A stretch of DNA of 13,694 nt from Mollicutes bacterium (GCA_003559585.1 PWKX01000020.1:1-13694); one strand, 5' to 3'. Positions 7,058-13,694 are shown, counted from the stretch's first letter. Notes: a model not told the origin generated them from the letters alone. Numbers and translations: made by a program.

Positions 7058-7408
7058 ATGTATCCAGTAAAAACCGTACAGCAAACAGCACTGGCTAAGA
7101 AATTAGGTGGTGTGCCTGTTTTTCACGATGGTATCTTGAAAAAGATTGTGATTGATGAAGAAGCTGCTATCCTTCATATTAAGATTTTAGTCGACAACAA
7201 CCCTAGGTTAAAACAAAACACGGTTGTTCAGTTAAAACTCAACGACGTTAAAGCCTTTGATTTTAAATCAGAAACCATCGATGGGGGTTTGTTTGTGATT
7301 CATGATTTGGATATCCGTAAAGAACATGAACACCTGCATTTAAGAATGGAAAGCATTGATGGTACCGTCAATTTTGTACAGTTTACAAGCATTGAATTAA
7401 CCGGATAA
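7058..7408 (+). CDS. Small soluble protein of unknown function
   Basis: A 116-aa protein with no signal peptide or membrane segment. The start ATG 7058 is supported by AAGGAGG 7 nt upstream; an in-frame TTG at 7052 is too close to that site. The sequence alternates hydrophobic and charged residues (for example ILHIKILVDN, VVQLKLNDVKAFDF, GLFVIHDLDI, LHLRMESIDGTVNFVQF), which suggests an all-beta or beta-sandwich fold. A conserved-looking VFHDGILKKIVID segment near residues 20-32 resembles the HDA-I-x-x-I pattern of some small Bacillus proteins of the immunity-like type, but this is a weak visual likeness, not an assignment. It has its own promoter and ends just before a bidirectional terminator, so it is a single-gene unit. 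Confidence 0.75.
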   Translation: MYPVKTVQQTALAKKLGGVPVFHDGILKKIVIDEEAAILHIKILVDNNPRLKQNTVVQLKLNDVKAFDFKSETIDGGLFVIHDLDIRKEHEHLHLRMESIDGTVNFVQFTSIELTG

Positions 7409-7409
7409 A

Positions 7410-7458
7410 AAAACTGCGCATCATGCATGGCTCATGATTGCGCAGTTTTATTTTTTTT
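7410..7458. terminator. Bidirectional intrinsic terminator between convergent genes
   Basis: AAAACTGCGCA (7410-7420) pairs with TGCGCAGTTTT (7439-7449), extended by TCATG/CATGA after a one-base bulge, with a 7-base loop. It is followed on the plus strand by an interrupted T tract to 7458, and the A-rich left flank (7407-7413) gives a T tract on the minus strand. It serves the small gene on the left and the rhodanese gene on the right. The rhodanese stop codon lies inside the hairpin. Confidence 0.85.
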
Positions 7459-7818
7459 AATGCCGCCTTTTAACACATTAATGTTTTGAAATCCTTTTTT
7501 CGATAATGCTTTGGCAGTTTTATGCGATTTTTGGCCGTTATCACAATAGAGATAAACCGGTTTATCTTTACGGATTTTGGTTTGATGCTTACTTTTTAAA
7601 TAGCGTGGGTTAAAGTTTCTAGCCCCTTTGATCTTATCGGTTTCAAATCGAGTCTTTTTACGAACGTCAACCAATTGGCCTTTACGCATGTTGTTTTTAA
7701 AGGTTTGTTCATCTAAAAGATGTATGTTTTGAACGTTCACTTTTTTTCTTCCCAATAACAACCACCCGAGTGTTAAGCCGAGCACGATGGGTAAAATCCA
7801 TGTGAGGAAAAATTCCAT
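7432..7818 (-). CDS. Membrane-anchored rhodanese-like sulfurtransferase
   Basis: A 128-aa protein made of one N-terminal transmembrane helix (about residues 3-22, followed by GRKK, consistent with the domain facing the cytosol) and a single rhodanese domain. The domain shows QLVDVRKKTRFETDKIKGARNFNP (residues 48-71, split here only as a description), then YLYCDNGQKSHKTA with the catalytic Cys92 and a six-residue active loop, and a final NVLKGGI. The architecture matches YqhL-type proteins of Firmicutes. Its role is persulfide transfer; the partner is unknown. Start ATG 7818 is chosen from AAGGAG 7 nt upstream; a longer frame extending to 7866 runs through the promoter and cannot be translated from it. 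The last codons and the TGA stop are inside the terminator hairpin. Confidence 0.88.
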   Translation of the reverse strand: MEFFLTWILPIVLGLTLGWLLLGRKKVNVQNIHLLDEQTFKNNMRKGQLVDVRKKTRFETDKIKGARNFNPRYLKSKHQTKIRKDKPVYLYCDNGQKSHKTAKALSKKGFQNINVLKGGIKKNKTAQS

Positions 7819-7837
7819 GTCATCACTCCTTAACGCC

Positions 7838-7866
7838 ATTATAAAGAGCAACGGAGTGCTTGTCAA
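7838..7866 (-). promoter_or_regulatory. Perfect consensus promoter of the rhodanese gene
   Basis: On the minus strand TTGACA (7866-7861) and TATAAT (7843-7838) match the sigma-A consensus at all twelve positions with the ideal 17-nt spacing. The predicted leader is about 13 nt, ending in the Shine-Dalgarno. Such a perfect promoter suggests strong, possibly constitutive transcription. Confidence 0.9.
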
Positions 7867-7914
7867 TAAATAACGATTTCTGTCGGTTTTTGGTTTTTTA
7901 TTATCGGGTTATTG

Positions 7915-7923
7915 TGCTATAAT
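7915..7923 (+). promoter_or_regulatory. Extended -10 promoter for the two-gene membrane unit
   Basis: TGC-TATAAT is a full extended -10 element. The -35 region at 17 nt is only T-rich (TTTTTA). The predicted leader is about 33 nt. It is divergent from the rhodanese promoter. Confidence 0.65.
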
Positions 7924-7962
7924 ATTCATGATTTAAAAAACAAACGTAAATGGGAGATAATC

Positions 7963-8268
7963 ATGAAATGGATCCAATCAAAATATCCGTATTTGATTGG
8001 CTTTGCTGTTGGGCTGGTCATGATTCCTTTTTTTGCCATAGGCTTTAACTTAAGTTGGTCTAATGCTCCGTGGCTAGGTAACTTATTAATGTCAACAGCG
8101 CTTATCATTTGGCCACTATACGTGGTGGTCGTCATTGTTTTAAACCAAACCATCTATAAAACCAAACCAGTCAATCAATCGCTTTGGTATCGGTCGTTGT
8201 TCATCCCACCACTTGGTGCGGTTGTGAGTTTACTACTTGTGGCGATTGTTTATTCACTTATGGGATAA
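7963..8268 (+). CDS. Small three-helix membrane protein, unknown
   Basis: A 101-aa very hydrophobic protein with three predicted transmembrane segments, at about residues 9-29, 39-61 and 78-100, and short loops. The start ATG 7963 has GGGAG 6 nt upstream; the longer frame from 7912 begins inside the promoter and is rejected. I recognise no family motif. It is the first gene of a two-gene unit: the next gene starts 13 nt after its stop codon. The layout of a small integral membrane protein followed by a larger membrane-anchored one suggests they act together, which is an inference. Confidence 0.75.
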   Translation: MKWIQSKYPYLIGFAVGLVMIPFFAIGFNLSWSNAPWLGNLLMSTALIIWPLYVVVVIVLNQTIYKTKPVNQSLWYRSLFIPPLGAVVSLLLVAIVYSLMG

Positions 8269-8281
8269 AGGGGAAAAAAGT

Positions 8282-9319
8282 ATGTTAAACGCATTGATGA
8301 GGAAGTACTTGAAAAAAACAAAGCGACCACTATCTGGTTACCGTGTGTTTAAACAACAAGTGAAAGTACATAAAAAAGCCTATCTTGCGCTTTTTTTATA
8401 CGCCATAGCGCTTGTGTATTATGCACTGGAATATTTAGAGTTCGTTGACACGCGTTACATTCATCCACAATATTTATTATTGTTGAGTATTGTGTTTGTG
8501 TTATGGCCGTTACTCCATATTCATTTGAAAAAAGGGTTTGGCATTTTATTGACACATGATGTCATCGCCATGCAAAACGTGTTTAACCGCTACCGGATGA
8601 TGTTCATTCAAGATATACAAAAAGCTAAATTAACGAAGAAAAACACCCTTTACATTAAGGGTAAAGGACTTAAATTTAAAATCAAGATGCCCCATTATGA
8701 AGATAACTTAAACGTCATTAAATCGATATTAAATTATGAAGGGCACTTCAAACAAAAGAAAAAGCTGTATAAGTTATTTTTTGAAGTCGATCAAGTCGAT
8801 ATCCAAGAGATGAGCCCAAGTGTTGATCCAACGACTAGACGGTTACTTGATAAGTTTTTAGATGATTATAAGCACTTAACACCGGGTTTCATCAAAGATG
8901 TTATTTTATATAATGCTTCTGTTGAGAAGGTTCGGTTTATCGAAGAAAGACATGCACTGCTTTATATGTCACATGTCGATCTTAAAGGCGATTATCCTGA
9001 GAATACATCGTTTGATGCACAAAAAACAGATAACGCTTTGGTGGTGTTTCAAGATGTGTCGCATGTTGAGATTTATAACATCGGAAGAGAACAACATGAA
9101 GCCGATATTGAATTATTAGGCACCAGCATTTCCACGTTAAGAAAAATTGCGAAAAACGCCATCGTCATGGAAACCAACTTTAAGGTTTTGGGTGATCGCA
9201 TCAGCACCGATATGGTGATCATGCAAGGGGCGAAAAAACAACGTGTGCGCTTTGTATTTAAAGAAATCATCATTGGCTTTAATACGTTTAAAGGCGCATC
9301 TTGGTTTGAAAAAAAATAG
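8282..9319 (+). CDS. Membrane-anchored protein with large cytosolic domain, unknown
   Basis: A 345-aa protein. After a basic N-terminus (RKYLKKTKR) come two transmembrane helices at about residues 33-52 and 63-81, then a long charged region without membrane segments, probably cytosolic. Residues about 86-156 alternate strands and end in a helix (GILLTHDVIAMQNVF, NTLYIKGKGLKFKIKM, then NVIKSILNYEG), a layout like bacterial PH-type domains; this is an impression from pattern only. The C-terminal half is strand-rich and unrecognised. The start ATG 8282 is preceded by AAAGGGG at about 8 nt; the in-frame extension back to 8237 overlaps the previous gene and lacks a ribosome site. It is co-transcribed with the small membrane gene. 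Its TAG stop lies inside the -35 of the EF-P promoter. Confidence 0.8.
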   Translation: MLNALMRKYLKKTKRPLSGYRVFKQQVKVHKKAYLALFLYAIALVYYALEYLEFVDTRYIHPQYLLLLSIVFVLWPLLHIHLKKGFGILLTHDVIAMQNVFNRYRMMFIQDIQKAKLTKKNTLYIKGKGLKFKIKMPHYEDNLNVIKSILNYEGHFKQKKKLYKLFFEVDQVDIQEMSPSVDPTTRRLLDKFLDDYKHLTPGFIKDVILYNASVEKVRFIEERHALLYMSHVDLKGDYPENTSFDAQKTDNALVVFQDVSHVEIYNIGREQHEADIELLGTSISTLRKIAKNAIVMETNFKVLGDRISTDMVIMQGAKKQRVRFVFKEIIIGFNTFKGASWFEKK

Positions 9320-9345
9320 ACAAGCAGTGTAAAATACATTATAGT
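9317..9345 (+). promoter_or_regulatory. Promoter of the EF-P operon
   Basis: TAGACA (9317-9322, 5/6) and TATAGT (9340-9345, 5/6) with 17-nt spacing. The -35 contains the stop codon of the preceding gene, so the operons are packed without a terminator between them. The leader is about 23 nt. Confidence 0.65.
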
Positions 9346-9374
9346 ATTAACATAACTTTATGAGGGTGATACAA

Positions 9375-9932
9375 ATGATTACAAGCAACGACTTTAAAAC
9401 AGGATTAACCATCCAAAGCGATGGTCAAATATTTCAAGTGATTGAATTCCAACACGTTAAGCCTGGTAAAGGCAGCGCGTTTGTTAGAAGTAAACTAAGA
9501 AACTTAAGAACAGGATCGATTGTGGATAAAACATGGCGTGCTGGTGAAAAAGTCCAAACCGCGATGATTGATAAAACACCGATGCAATTTATTTACGCTG
9601 ATGGTGATCAATATGTGTTTATGAATACACAGTCCTATGAGCAATTAGAGATTAATGCCAAACAAGTTGAGTATGAAAAGAATTTTCTTAAAGAAGGCAT
9701 GGATGTGAATGTCATCATGTTTGAAAATGAAGTCTTAGGCGTTGATTTACCAGAAAAAGTTGAATTAACCATCACAGAAACCGTACCAGGTGTCCGTGGC
9801 AACACCGTCTCTAATACTACCAAAGACGCCGTTGTTGAAACAGGTTATCAGTTACAAGTTCCGCTTTTTATCAATGAAGGTGACAACATCATTGTGAACA
9901 CTCAAACCGGAAAATATAGTACGAAAGCTTAA
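9375..9932 (+). CDS. efp: Elongation factor P
   Basis: Binds the ribosome between the P and E sites and relieves stalling at polyproline stretches. The 185-aa protein has the standard length and three-domain composition: the N-terminal KOW-like domain with FQHVKPGKGSAFVRSKLRN, an OB domain, and a C-terminal domain with GVRGNTVSNTTKDAVVETGYQLQVPLFINEGD, which is the EF-P signature. The tip-loop residue that is modified in other bacteria is Lys32 (PGKG), as in Bacillus, where it carries 5-aminopentanol; no beta-lysylation genes (epmA/epmB) are in the window. The ATG at 9375 with GAGGGTG about 6 nt upstream is chosen over an upstream in-frame start at 9360, which precedes the ribosome site. It heads the operon with the CNNM protein and the pseudouridine synthase. 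Confidence 0.96.
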   Translation: MITSNDFKTGLTIQSDGQIFQVIEFQHVKPGKGSAFVRSKLRNLRTGSIVDKTWRAGEKVQTAMIDKTPMQFIYADGDQYVFMNTQSYEQLEINAKQVEYEKNFLKEGMDVNVIMFENEVLGVDLPEKVELTITETVPGVRGNTVSNTTKDAVVETGYQLQVPLFINEGDNIIVNTQTGKYSTKA

Positions 9933-9940
9933 GGGAGTGA

Positions 9941-11296
9941 ATGCACTTGGACTTACCCGGATTGTACCTTTTAGTATCTGTCTCACCCATTAACATCATC
10001 TTGTTGGTGGTCCTATTAATGATATCAAGTTTTTTCTCTATGAGCGAAACGGTTTATTCATCATTAAACCCAATCCGCATTAAAAACCACATTGAAGAGA
10101 ACAACGCTGGGGCAAAAAAAGCCTTATGGATTCATGAGCGTTTTGACCGTGTTTTAACAACCATTTTAGTTGGAAACAATCTGGCCAATGTCGCTTTAGC
10201 GACCATTAGTGCCAGTGTTTTTGTGCAGATTTTTTCTGATAGAGATACCTTGGCTACCATTTCTAATACCTTGGTGATGACCACCATTATATTAATTTTT
10301 GGTGAGATTATCCCCAAAAGTTTTGCTAAGATGCATGCGGATGGCATCGCCTTGAAAATATCAGGCGTGATGCTTGTGGTGATGAAACTATTAAAACCGA
10401 TTGTGTTTATCTTTTTGTCAATTAAATCATTATTCTTAAAACCAGATAATAGAGTCACCATTAGTGTCAGTGAAGATGAATTAGAAACCATCATCGACAC
10501 CATGGAAGAAGAAGGATCCATTGACGAAGAAGAAGCTGAGATGTTGCAAAGTGTGCTCAATCTTGGTGAAAAACAAGTGTATGAAATCATGACCCCACGT
10601 GTTGATATGGTCGCGATTGAAGTCAATGAAACGGTTGCATCGATTCAAGAGAAGTTTTTTGAGCATCAATTCTCTAGAATTCCTGTGTATGAAGAAGACC
10701 GAGATAAAATCATTGGGATTTTAAATGAACGTGATTTTTTCACATACTTAATCAAACAACAACCCATTGACATAAAAACCATCATGAAACCACCGATTTT
10801 TGTTTCTAAATCGATGCGTGCTGATACATTAATTGAAACTTTACAACGTGAAAACACGCACCTTGCGGTTGTGAGTGATGAGTTTGGTGGGACCAGCGGG
10901 ATTGTCACCATGGAAGATGCTTTAGAAGAGCTTGTTGGTGAAATCTATGATGAACACGATGACATTGACGATGAATTTCTTAAAAAAGTTGATGAACATG
11001 AATATGGCATCAACGCTGATATTGAACTTGGTGATTTGTTTGAAGAGTTAAAGTTAGGTGAACCACCTGAAAAAGAAGAAAAAACATTAGGTAGTTTTTT
11101 GTTTGATCAATTCCACGAATCATTACCTGAGGTAGACATGACGTTTACCTTAAAACAAGCCATGATTTCATATAATCATGAAGATACAACTAAATGGTTT
11201 AACTTGACGTTTATCATCAAAGAAATCAAGGAACGTCGCATTAAGTATGTCCATTTAATTGTTGAACCAACCACAGAAGATGACACCTCAACATAA
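9941..11296 (+). CDS. CNNM/HlyC-family membrane protein with CBS pair (putative Mg2+/divalent cation exporter)
   Basis: Integral membrane protein of about 451 aa with the order DUF21 (several helices, residues about 10-170), a CBS pair, and a CorC/HlyC C-terminal domain. The DUF21 part has FFSMSETVYSSLNPIRIK and TTILVGNNLANVALATISA; the CBS pair begins at YEIMTPRVDM and includes SRIPVYEEDRDKIIGIL and FGGTSGIVTMEDALEELVGEI. Relatives such as MpfA and CorC act in Mg2+ (or Co2+) efflux; older annotations as hemolysin are not supported. The start is ambiguous: ATG 9941 is only 3 nt from the AGGGAG site, while an in-frame TTG at 9947 has a better 9-nt spacing. It starts 8 nt after efp and is 20 nt from the next gene, so it is in the same operon. 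Confidence 0.9.
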   Translation: MHLDLPGLYLLVSVSPINIILLVVLLMISSFFSMSETVYSSLNPIRIKNHIEENNAGAKKALWIHERFDRVLTTILVGNNLANVALATISASVFVQIFSDRDTLATISNTLVMTTIILIFGEIIPKSFAKMHADGIALKISGVMLVVMKLLKPIVFIFLSIKSLFLKPDNRVTISVSEDELETIIDTMEEEGSIDEEEAEMLQSVLNLGEKQVYEIMTPRVDMVAIEVNETVASIQEKFFEHQFSRIPVYEEDRDKIIGILNERDFFTYLIKQQPIDIKTIMKPPIFVSKSMRADTLIETLQRENTHLAVVSDEFGGTSGIVTMEDALEELVGEIYDEHDDIDDEFLKKVDEHEYGINADIELGDLFEELKLGEPPEKEEKTLGSFLFDQFHESLPEVDMTFTLKQAMISYNHEDTTKWFNLTFIIKEIKERRIKYVHLIVEPTTEDDTST

Positions 11297-11316
11297 GTGT
11301 CGAGGAGGCAACAACC

Positions 11317-12060
11317 ATGGAACGATTACAAAAACTCATCGCACAAAGCGGTCTTTGTTCACGGCGTAAAGCTGAAACACTGATTAGTGAAGGCCGTGTC
11401 AAAGTAAACGGTGAAGTGATTAATACCTTAGGCTCAAAAGCAAGTTATAAAGACACCATCACCGTTGATGGCCGCCCCATCAGCATTGAAGAAAAAGAGT
11501 ACTACGTTTTTTATAAACCAGAAGGCACGGTTTCGACAGTTGATGATGAAAAAAACCGCCAAACGGTGGTTGATTTTATTGACACCAACGCGCGCATTTT
11601 TCCAGTTGGGCGTTTAGATTATGACACCTCAGGGTTACTATTATTAACCAACGATGGTGATTTTACAGAAAAAATGATCCATCCAAGTAATGGCATTCAA
11701 AAAGAATACGAAGTAACCGTTGAAGGCTTTTTACGCAAACCCACATCGCGTAAAGTTGAACGTGGGGTTAAACTGGATGGTGAAAAAACAAAACCAGCTA
11801 AAATCCTTAATGTAGAATACAACAAAGAAAAAGAAACGACTAAATTTAATTTCATCATCACCGAAGGCAAATACCGTCACATCAGACGTTTGTTTGAAAA
11901 CTTTGAACACCCTGTCACAAAATTAAAGCGGGTTCGGTTTGGCAGTGTCGATTTAGGTGGGTTATCTAAAGGTGAAGTTAGAATACTAAAACCCCATGAA
12001 CTTAAACAACTGCATGTTGAAGCACTGCACAATCGTCAAAAAAAGAAAAAGAAAAAATAG
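11317..12060 (+). CDS. rluB: RsuA/RluB-type rRNA pseudouridine synthase
   Basis: Isomerises a uridine in ribosomal RNA to pseudouridine; the RluB-type target would be 23S rRNA, but RsuA-type (16S) cannot be excluded by sequence alone. The 247-aa protein has an N-terminal S4 RNA-binding domain (MERLQKLIAQSGLCSRRKAE to about residue 48) and the synthase core with catalytic Asp101 in VGRLDYDTSGLLLLTNDG. Later motifs are KEYEVTVEG and EGKYRHIRRLFE, both typical of the family. It ends in a basic tail of six consecutive lysines after RQ. The start ATG 11317 has GAGGAGG 8 nt upstream. It is the last gene of the efp operon, and a hairpin terminator lies 7 nt downstream. Confidence 0.92.
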   Translation: MERLQKLIAQSGLCSRRKAETLISEGRVKVNGEVINTLGSKASYKDTITVDGRPISIEEKEYYVFYKPEGTVSTVDDEKNRQTVVDFIDTNARIFPVGRLDYDTSGLLLLTNDGDFTEKMIHPSNGIQKEYEVTVEGFLRKPTSRKVERGVKLDGEKTKPAKILNVEYNKEKETTKFNFIITEGKYRHIRRLFENFEHPVTKLKRVRFGSVDLGGLSKGEVRILKPHELKQLHVEALHNRQKKKKKK

Positions 12061-12067
12061 CGCTTAC

Positions 12068-12092
12068 AACAAGGGTTTAACCCCTTGTTTTT
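12068..12092 (+). terminator. Intrinsic terminator of the efp operon
   Basis: AACAAGGG (12068-12075) pairs with CCCTTGTT (12082-12089) around a six-base loop, followed by a short T run to 12092. It sits just after the pseudouridine synthase stop codon. Confidence 0.8.
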
Positions 12093-12178
12093 ATTGATTG
12101 ACATTTGTGAATCAATACATGGCTTTGGATGATAAAACCGTTTTCTTACAAAAATGCCTTTTTAAATAAAGTGGCAAA

Positions 12179-12187
12179 TGATACAAT
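12179..12187 (+). promoter_or_regulatory. Candidate extended -10 promoter for the gene at 12253
   Basis: TGA-TACAAT is a good extended -10 with one mismatch in the hexamer; the -35 region at 17 nt is only T-rich. The predicted leader is about 60 nt. Between the terminator at 12092 and the gene nothing else stands out. Confidence 0.5.
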
Positions 12188-12252
12188 AACATCGAAACAC
12201 AAGACAACCATGAAAGACAACATGAAAAATCTTGTTGAAAGTGGGTCGTTTC

Positions 12253-12768
12253 ATGTCGAAACTTAATCAATTTCACAAGGACCTTTTGATTTTGATGACA
12301 CTCTTGTTATTACAAGTGGTCTTTAGCTTACTGTTCCCATTAACGAACCACACCGCATCATCGATTGAAGTCACAAGAAACATGTTCATCTTAACCATTG
12401 AATCAGGTGGCCAAACTTACACGTATTTACCGATTTTGCCGGCAGTTTATATTGTCGTGATGTTGGTGATGCTGTTGAGAAAGAACAAACCTTTAACTGT
12501 GATTTATGGGATTGGGTTGATGCTTTTGACTAAGTTCACCTTTCTTTCACAACTATATCAACTTGAAGGTCAAGTGAGTCAGGTTAGCTTTGGTAACTTT
12601 TGGTTAAAAACCATTAAAGTTGACGGGGTTGTTCATACCCAAGATATTACGATTTATGTCATCGTTGTTCTTGTGCTTATTAAAGCGGGCATCGTTGTCT
12701 ACCAAAAGATAAACAAATGTTTAGCACATCGACGCATGGATCAAAAACCGCAACAAGAAACGGTATAA
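12253..12768 (+). CDS. Four-helix membrane protein, unknown
   Basis: A 171-aa protein with predicted transmembrane segments at about residues 9-29, 58-75, 81-99 and 131-150, an outer or inner loop of about 28 residues after the first helix, and a basic, Gln-rich C-terminus. No family motif is recognised. The start is uncertain: ATG 12253 has only a weak AGTGGG about 7 nt upstream, and in-frame TTG codons at 12232 and 12235 would add seven residues without a better ribosome site. It is a single-gene unit between two terminators and converges on the pyrophosphatase gene. Confidence 0.7.
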   Translation: MSKLNQFHKDLLILMTLLLLQVVFSLLFPLTNHTASSIEVTRNMFILTIESGGQTYTYLPILPAVYIVVMLVMLLRKNKPLTVIYGIGLMLLTKFTFLSQLYQLEGQVSQVSFGNFWLKTIKVDGVVHTQDITIYVIVVLVLIKAGIVVYQKINKCLAHRRMDQKPQQETV

Positions 12769-12769
12769 T

Positions 12770-12800
12770 AAAAGTAGATCACATCTGATCTACTTTTTTT
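12770..12800. terminator. Bidirectional intrinsic terminator between convergent genes
   Basis: AAAAGTAGATCA (12770-12781) and TGATCTACTTTT (12786-12797) form a perfect 12-bp stem with a four-base loop (CATC), followed by T to 12800 on the plus strand. The run of A at its left end gives a T tract for the minus-strand pyrophosphatase gene as well. Confidence 0.9.
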
Positions 12801-12806
12801 GTGGTT

Positions 12807-13694
12807 TTAAATGATGCCTGTGCCAAACAACGTGGCAAAGACTAACGAAATGATGGTCATGAGTTTAATTAAAATATTAATAGAAGGACCGCTGGTGTCT
12901 TTAAATGGATCGCCTACCGTATCACCGGTAACACTGGCTTTATGAGCAAAACCGCCTTTATTACCATGGTTGCCTTCTTCGATATATTTTTTAGCATTAT
13001 CCCAAGCACCACCACTATTGGCCATGAAAATTGCCATGCTGATGCCCGATGCTAAAGCGCCAGCTAACAGACCACCTAAAGCTTCTGCGCCCATTAAAAA
13101 TCCCACAAGTAATGGCGATAACACCGCCAATAAACCAGGCAATATCATTTCTTTTAAGGCCGCTTTAGTTGAAATGTCGACACACCGAGCGTAATCTGGT
13201 TTTTCTGTATAATCCATGATGCCAGGCATTTGCTTAAATTGTCTTCTAACCTCATCGATCATTTTACCAGCGGCGCGACCGACACTGCTCATCGTTAAAG
13301 AACTGAACAAAAACGGCAACATCGCACCAATAAACAACCCAATGATGACTTGTGGTTGAGCCACATCAATCACATCTAAGCCAGCCGCCCGAATGAAGGC
13401 ACTAAATAATGCCAGTGATGTTAAGGCCGCTGAACCGATTGCAAAGCCTTTACCAATCGCTGCGGTGGTGTTACCAACGCTATCAAGCTTATCGGTAATC
13501 TCGCGTACGCTTTGATCCATACCAGACATCTCGGCAATGCCGCCAGCGTTATCAGCGATTGGGCCGTAAGCATCGATGGCGATCGTCATCCCTGTGGTTG
13601 CTAACATCCCAACCGCACTTAGGGCGATGCCGTATAAACCGGCCACTTGGAATGAAATGGTGATGACCGCACCAATGAGTAAAATCGGGATTGC
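12807..13694 (-). CDS. hppA: Membrane-bound (ion-pumping) pyrophosphatase, C-terminal part; 5' end beyond window
   Basis: Hydrolyses PPi and pumps H+ or Na+ across the membrane. The last 295 residues are present, which is roughly the final 40 % of the usual 650-750 aa. The frame remains open to the right edge (AIPILLIGAVITISFQ precedes a GTG at 13646), so that GTG is an internal valine and not the start. Signatures are AYGPIADNAGGIAEM, VREITDKLDSVGNTTAAIGKGFAIGSAALTS (described in two pieces: the acidic site and the coupling helix), DYARCVDISTKAALKE, and the C-terminal VTGDTVGDPFKDTSGPSINILIKL. The GNTTAAIG sequence has Ala where K+-independent pumps carry Lys, which marks the K+-dependent subfamily. 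Na+ versus H+ specificity depends on residues outside the window. The gene ends 7 nt before the shared terminator. Confidence 0.95.
   Translation of the reverse strand, partial: AIPILLIGAVITISFQVAGLYGIALSAVGMLATTGMTIAIDAYGPIADNAGGIAEMSGMDQSVREITDKLDSVGNTTAAIGKGFAIGSAALTSLALFSAFIRAAGLDVIDVAQPQVIIGLFIGAMLPFLFSSLTMSSVGRAAGKMIDEVRRQFKQMPGIMDYTEKPDYARCVDISTKAALKEMILPGLLAVLSPLLVGFLMGAEALGGLLAGALASGISMAIFMANSGGAWDNAKKYIEEGNHGNKGGFAHKASVTGDTVGDPFKDTSGPSINILIKLMTIISLVFATLFGTGII

Noticed and set aside
7867..7915. Loose inverted repeat AATAAC ... GTTATT between the rhodanese and membrane-protein promoters
   Set aside because: Arms are 6 bp with a long spacer in AT-rich DNA, so chance is likely.
10132..10669. 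Antisense open frames within the CNNM gene
   Set aside because: Low-complexity Ser/Met/Thr-rich shadows of the well-supported plus-strand gene.
11282..11301. GACAC ... GTGTC mini-hairpin around the stop codon of the CNNM gene
   Set aside because: Only 5 bp with a 10-base loop and no T tract; the next gene is closely coupled, so it is not a terminator.
12210..12266. 18-codon small open frame (starts MKDNMKN) overlapping the start of the membrane protein gene, a possible leader peptide
   Set aside because: No Shine-Dalgarno before its ATG and no regulatory codon run; probably chance.
13644..13646. GTG as start of a 279-aa pyrophosphatase
   Set aside because: The frame stays open to the window edge and the upstream residues continue a membrane helix; the true start is outside.

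Overview
The window looks like a chromosomal segment of a low-to-moderate GC (about 40 % by eye), anaerobic, amino-acid-fermenting Firmicute or Mollicute relative (Acholeplasma, Izemoplasma or Haloplasma type). This rests on Bacillus-like Shine-Dalgarno sites (AAGGAGG), sigma-A-type promoters, a CcpA-type cre motif, a Firmicute-type EF-P, and a gene set centred on amino-acid catabolism, substrate-level ATP formation and a membrane pyrophosphatase. The Trp codons I checked are TGG, so the standard code is assumed. The taxonomic guess is an inference; no rRNA or other marker is present.

Left part (1-5763, minus strand). A four-gene operon is read right to left: butyrate kinase, phosphate butyryltransferase, a Leu/Val/Phe-type amino-acid dehydrogenase, and an ATP-type PEP carboxykinase that runs off the left edge. 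Its promoter has an extended -10, and a perfect match to the CcpA cre consensus lies in the spacer between -35 and -10. The likely pathway is oxidative deamination of branched-chain (perhaps aromatic) amino acids to 2-oxoacids, their activation to acyl-CoA by an enzyme outside the window, then acyl-phosphate and ATP. PEP carboxykinase links this to C4/C3 interconversion. Upstream, and separated by a strong terminator, is a tryptophanase (Trp to indole, pyruvate and ammonia). Its promoter carries a near-perfect cre motif over the -35.

Middle (5764-9319). A 144-bp divergent control region with a 22-bp palindrome separates tryptophanase from an Old Yellow Enzyme-type flavin oxidoreductase. A small unknown protein follows with its own promoter, converging on a membrane-anchored rhodanese through a shared bidirectional terminator. 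Divergent from the rhodanese is a two-gene unit of unknown membrane proteins (101 and 345 aa).

Right part (9320-13694). A likely housekeeping operon encodes elongation factor P, a CNNM/HlyC-type membrane transporter with CBS domains, and an RsuA/RluB-type pseudouridine synthase, and ends in a hairpin terminator. An unknown four-helix membrane protein follows. It converges, through a second bidirectional terminator, on the C-terminal part of a K+-dependent-type membrane pyrophosphatase, which enters from the right edge.

No CRISPR array, mobile element, tRNA, rRNA or phage gene was seen. I found no clear novel multi-gene system. The most interesting signals are the cre-controlled amino-acid fermentation operon containing PEP carboxykinase, the mixed active-site signatures in two of its catabolic enzymes, and the palindrome-containing control regions.
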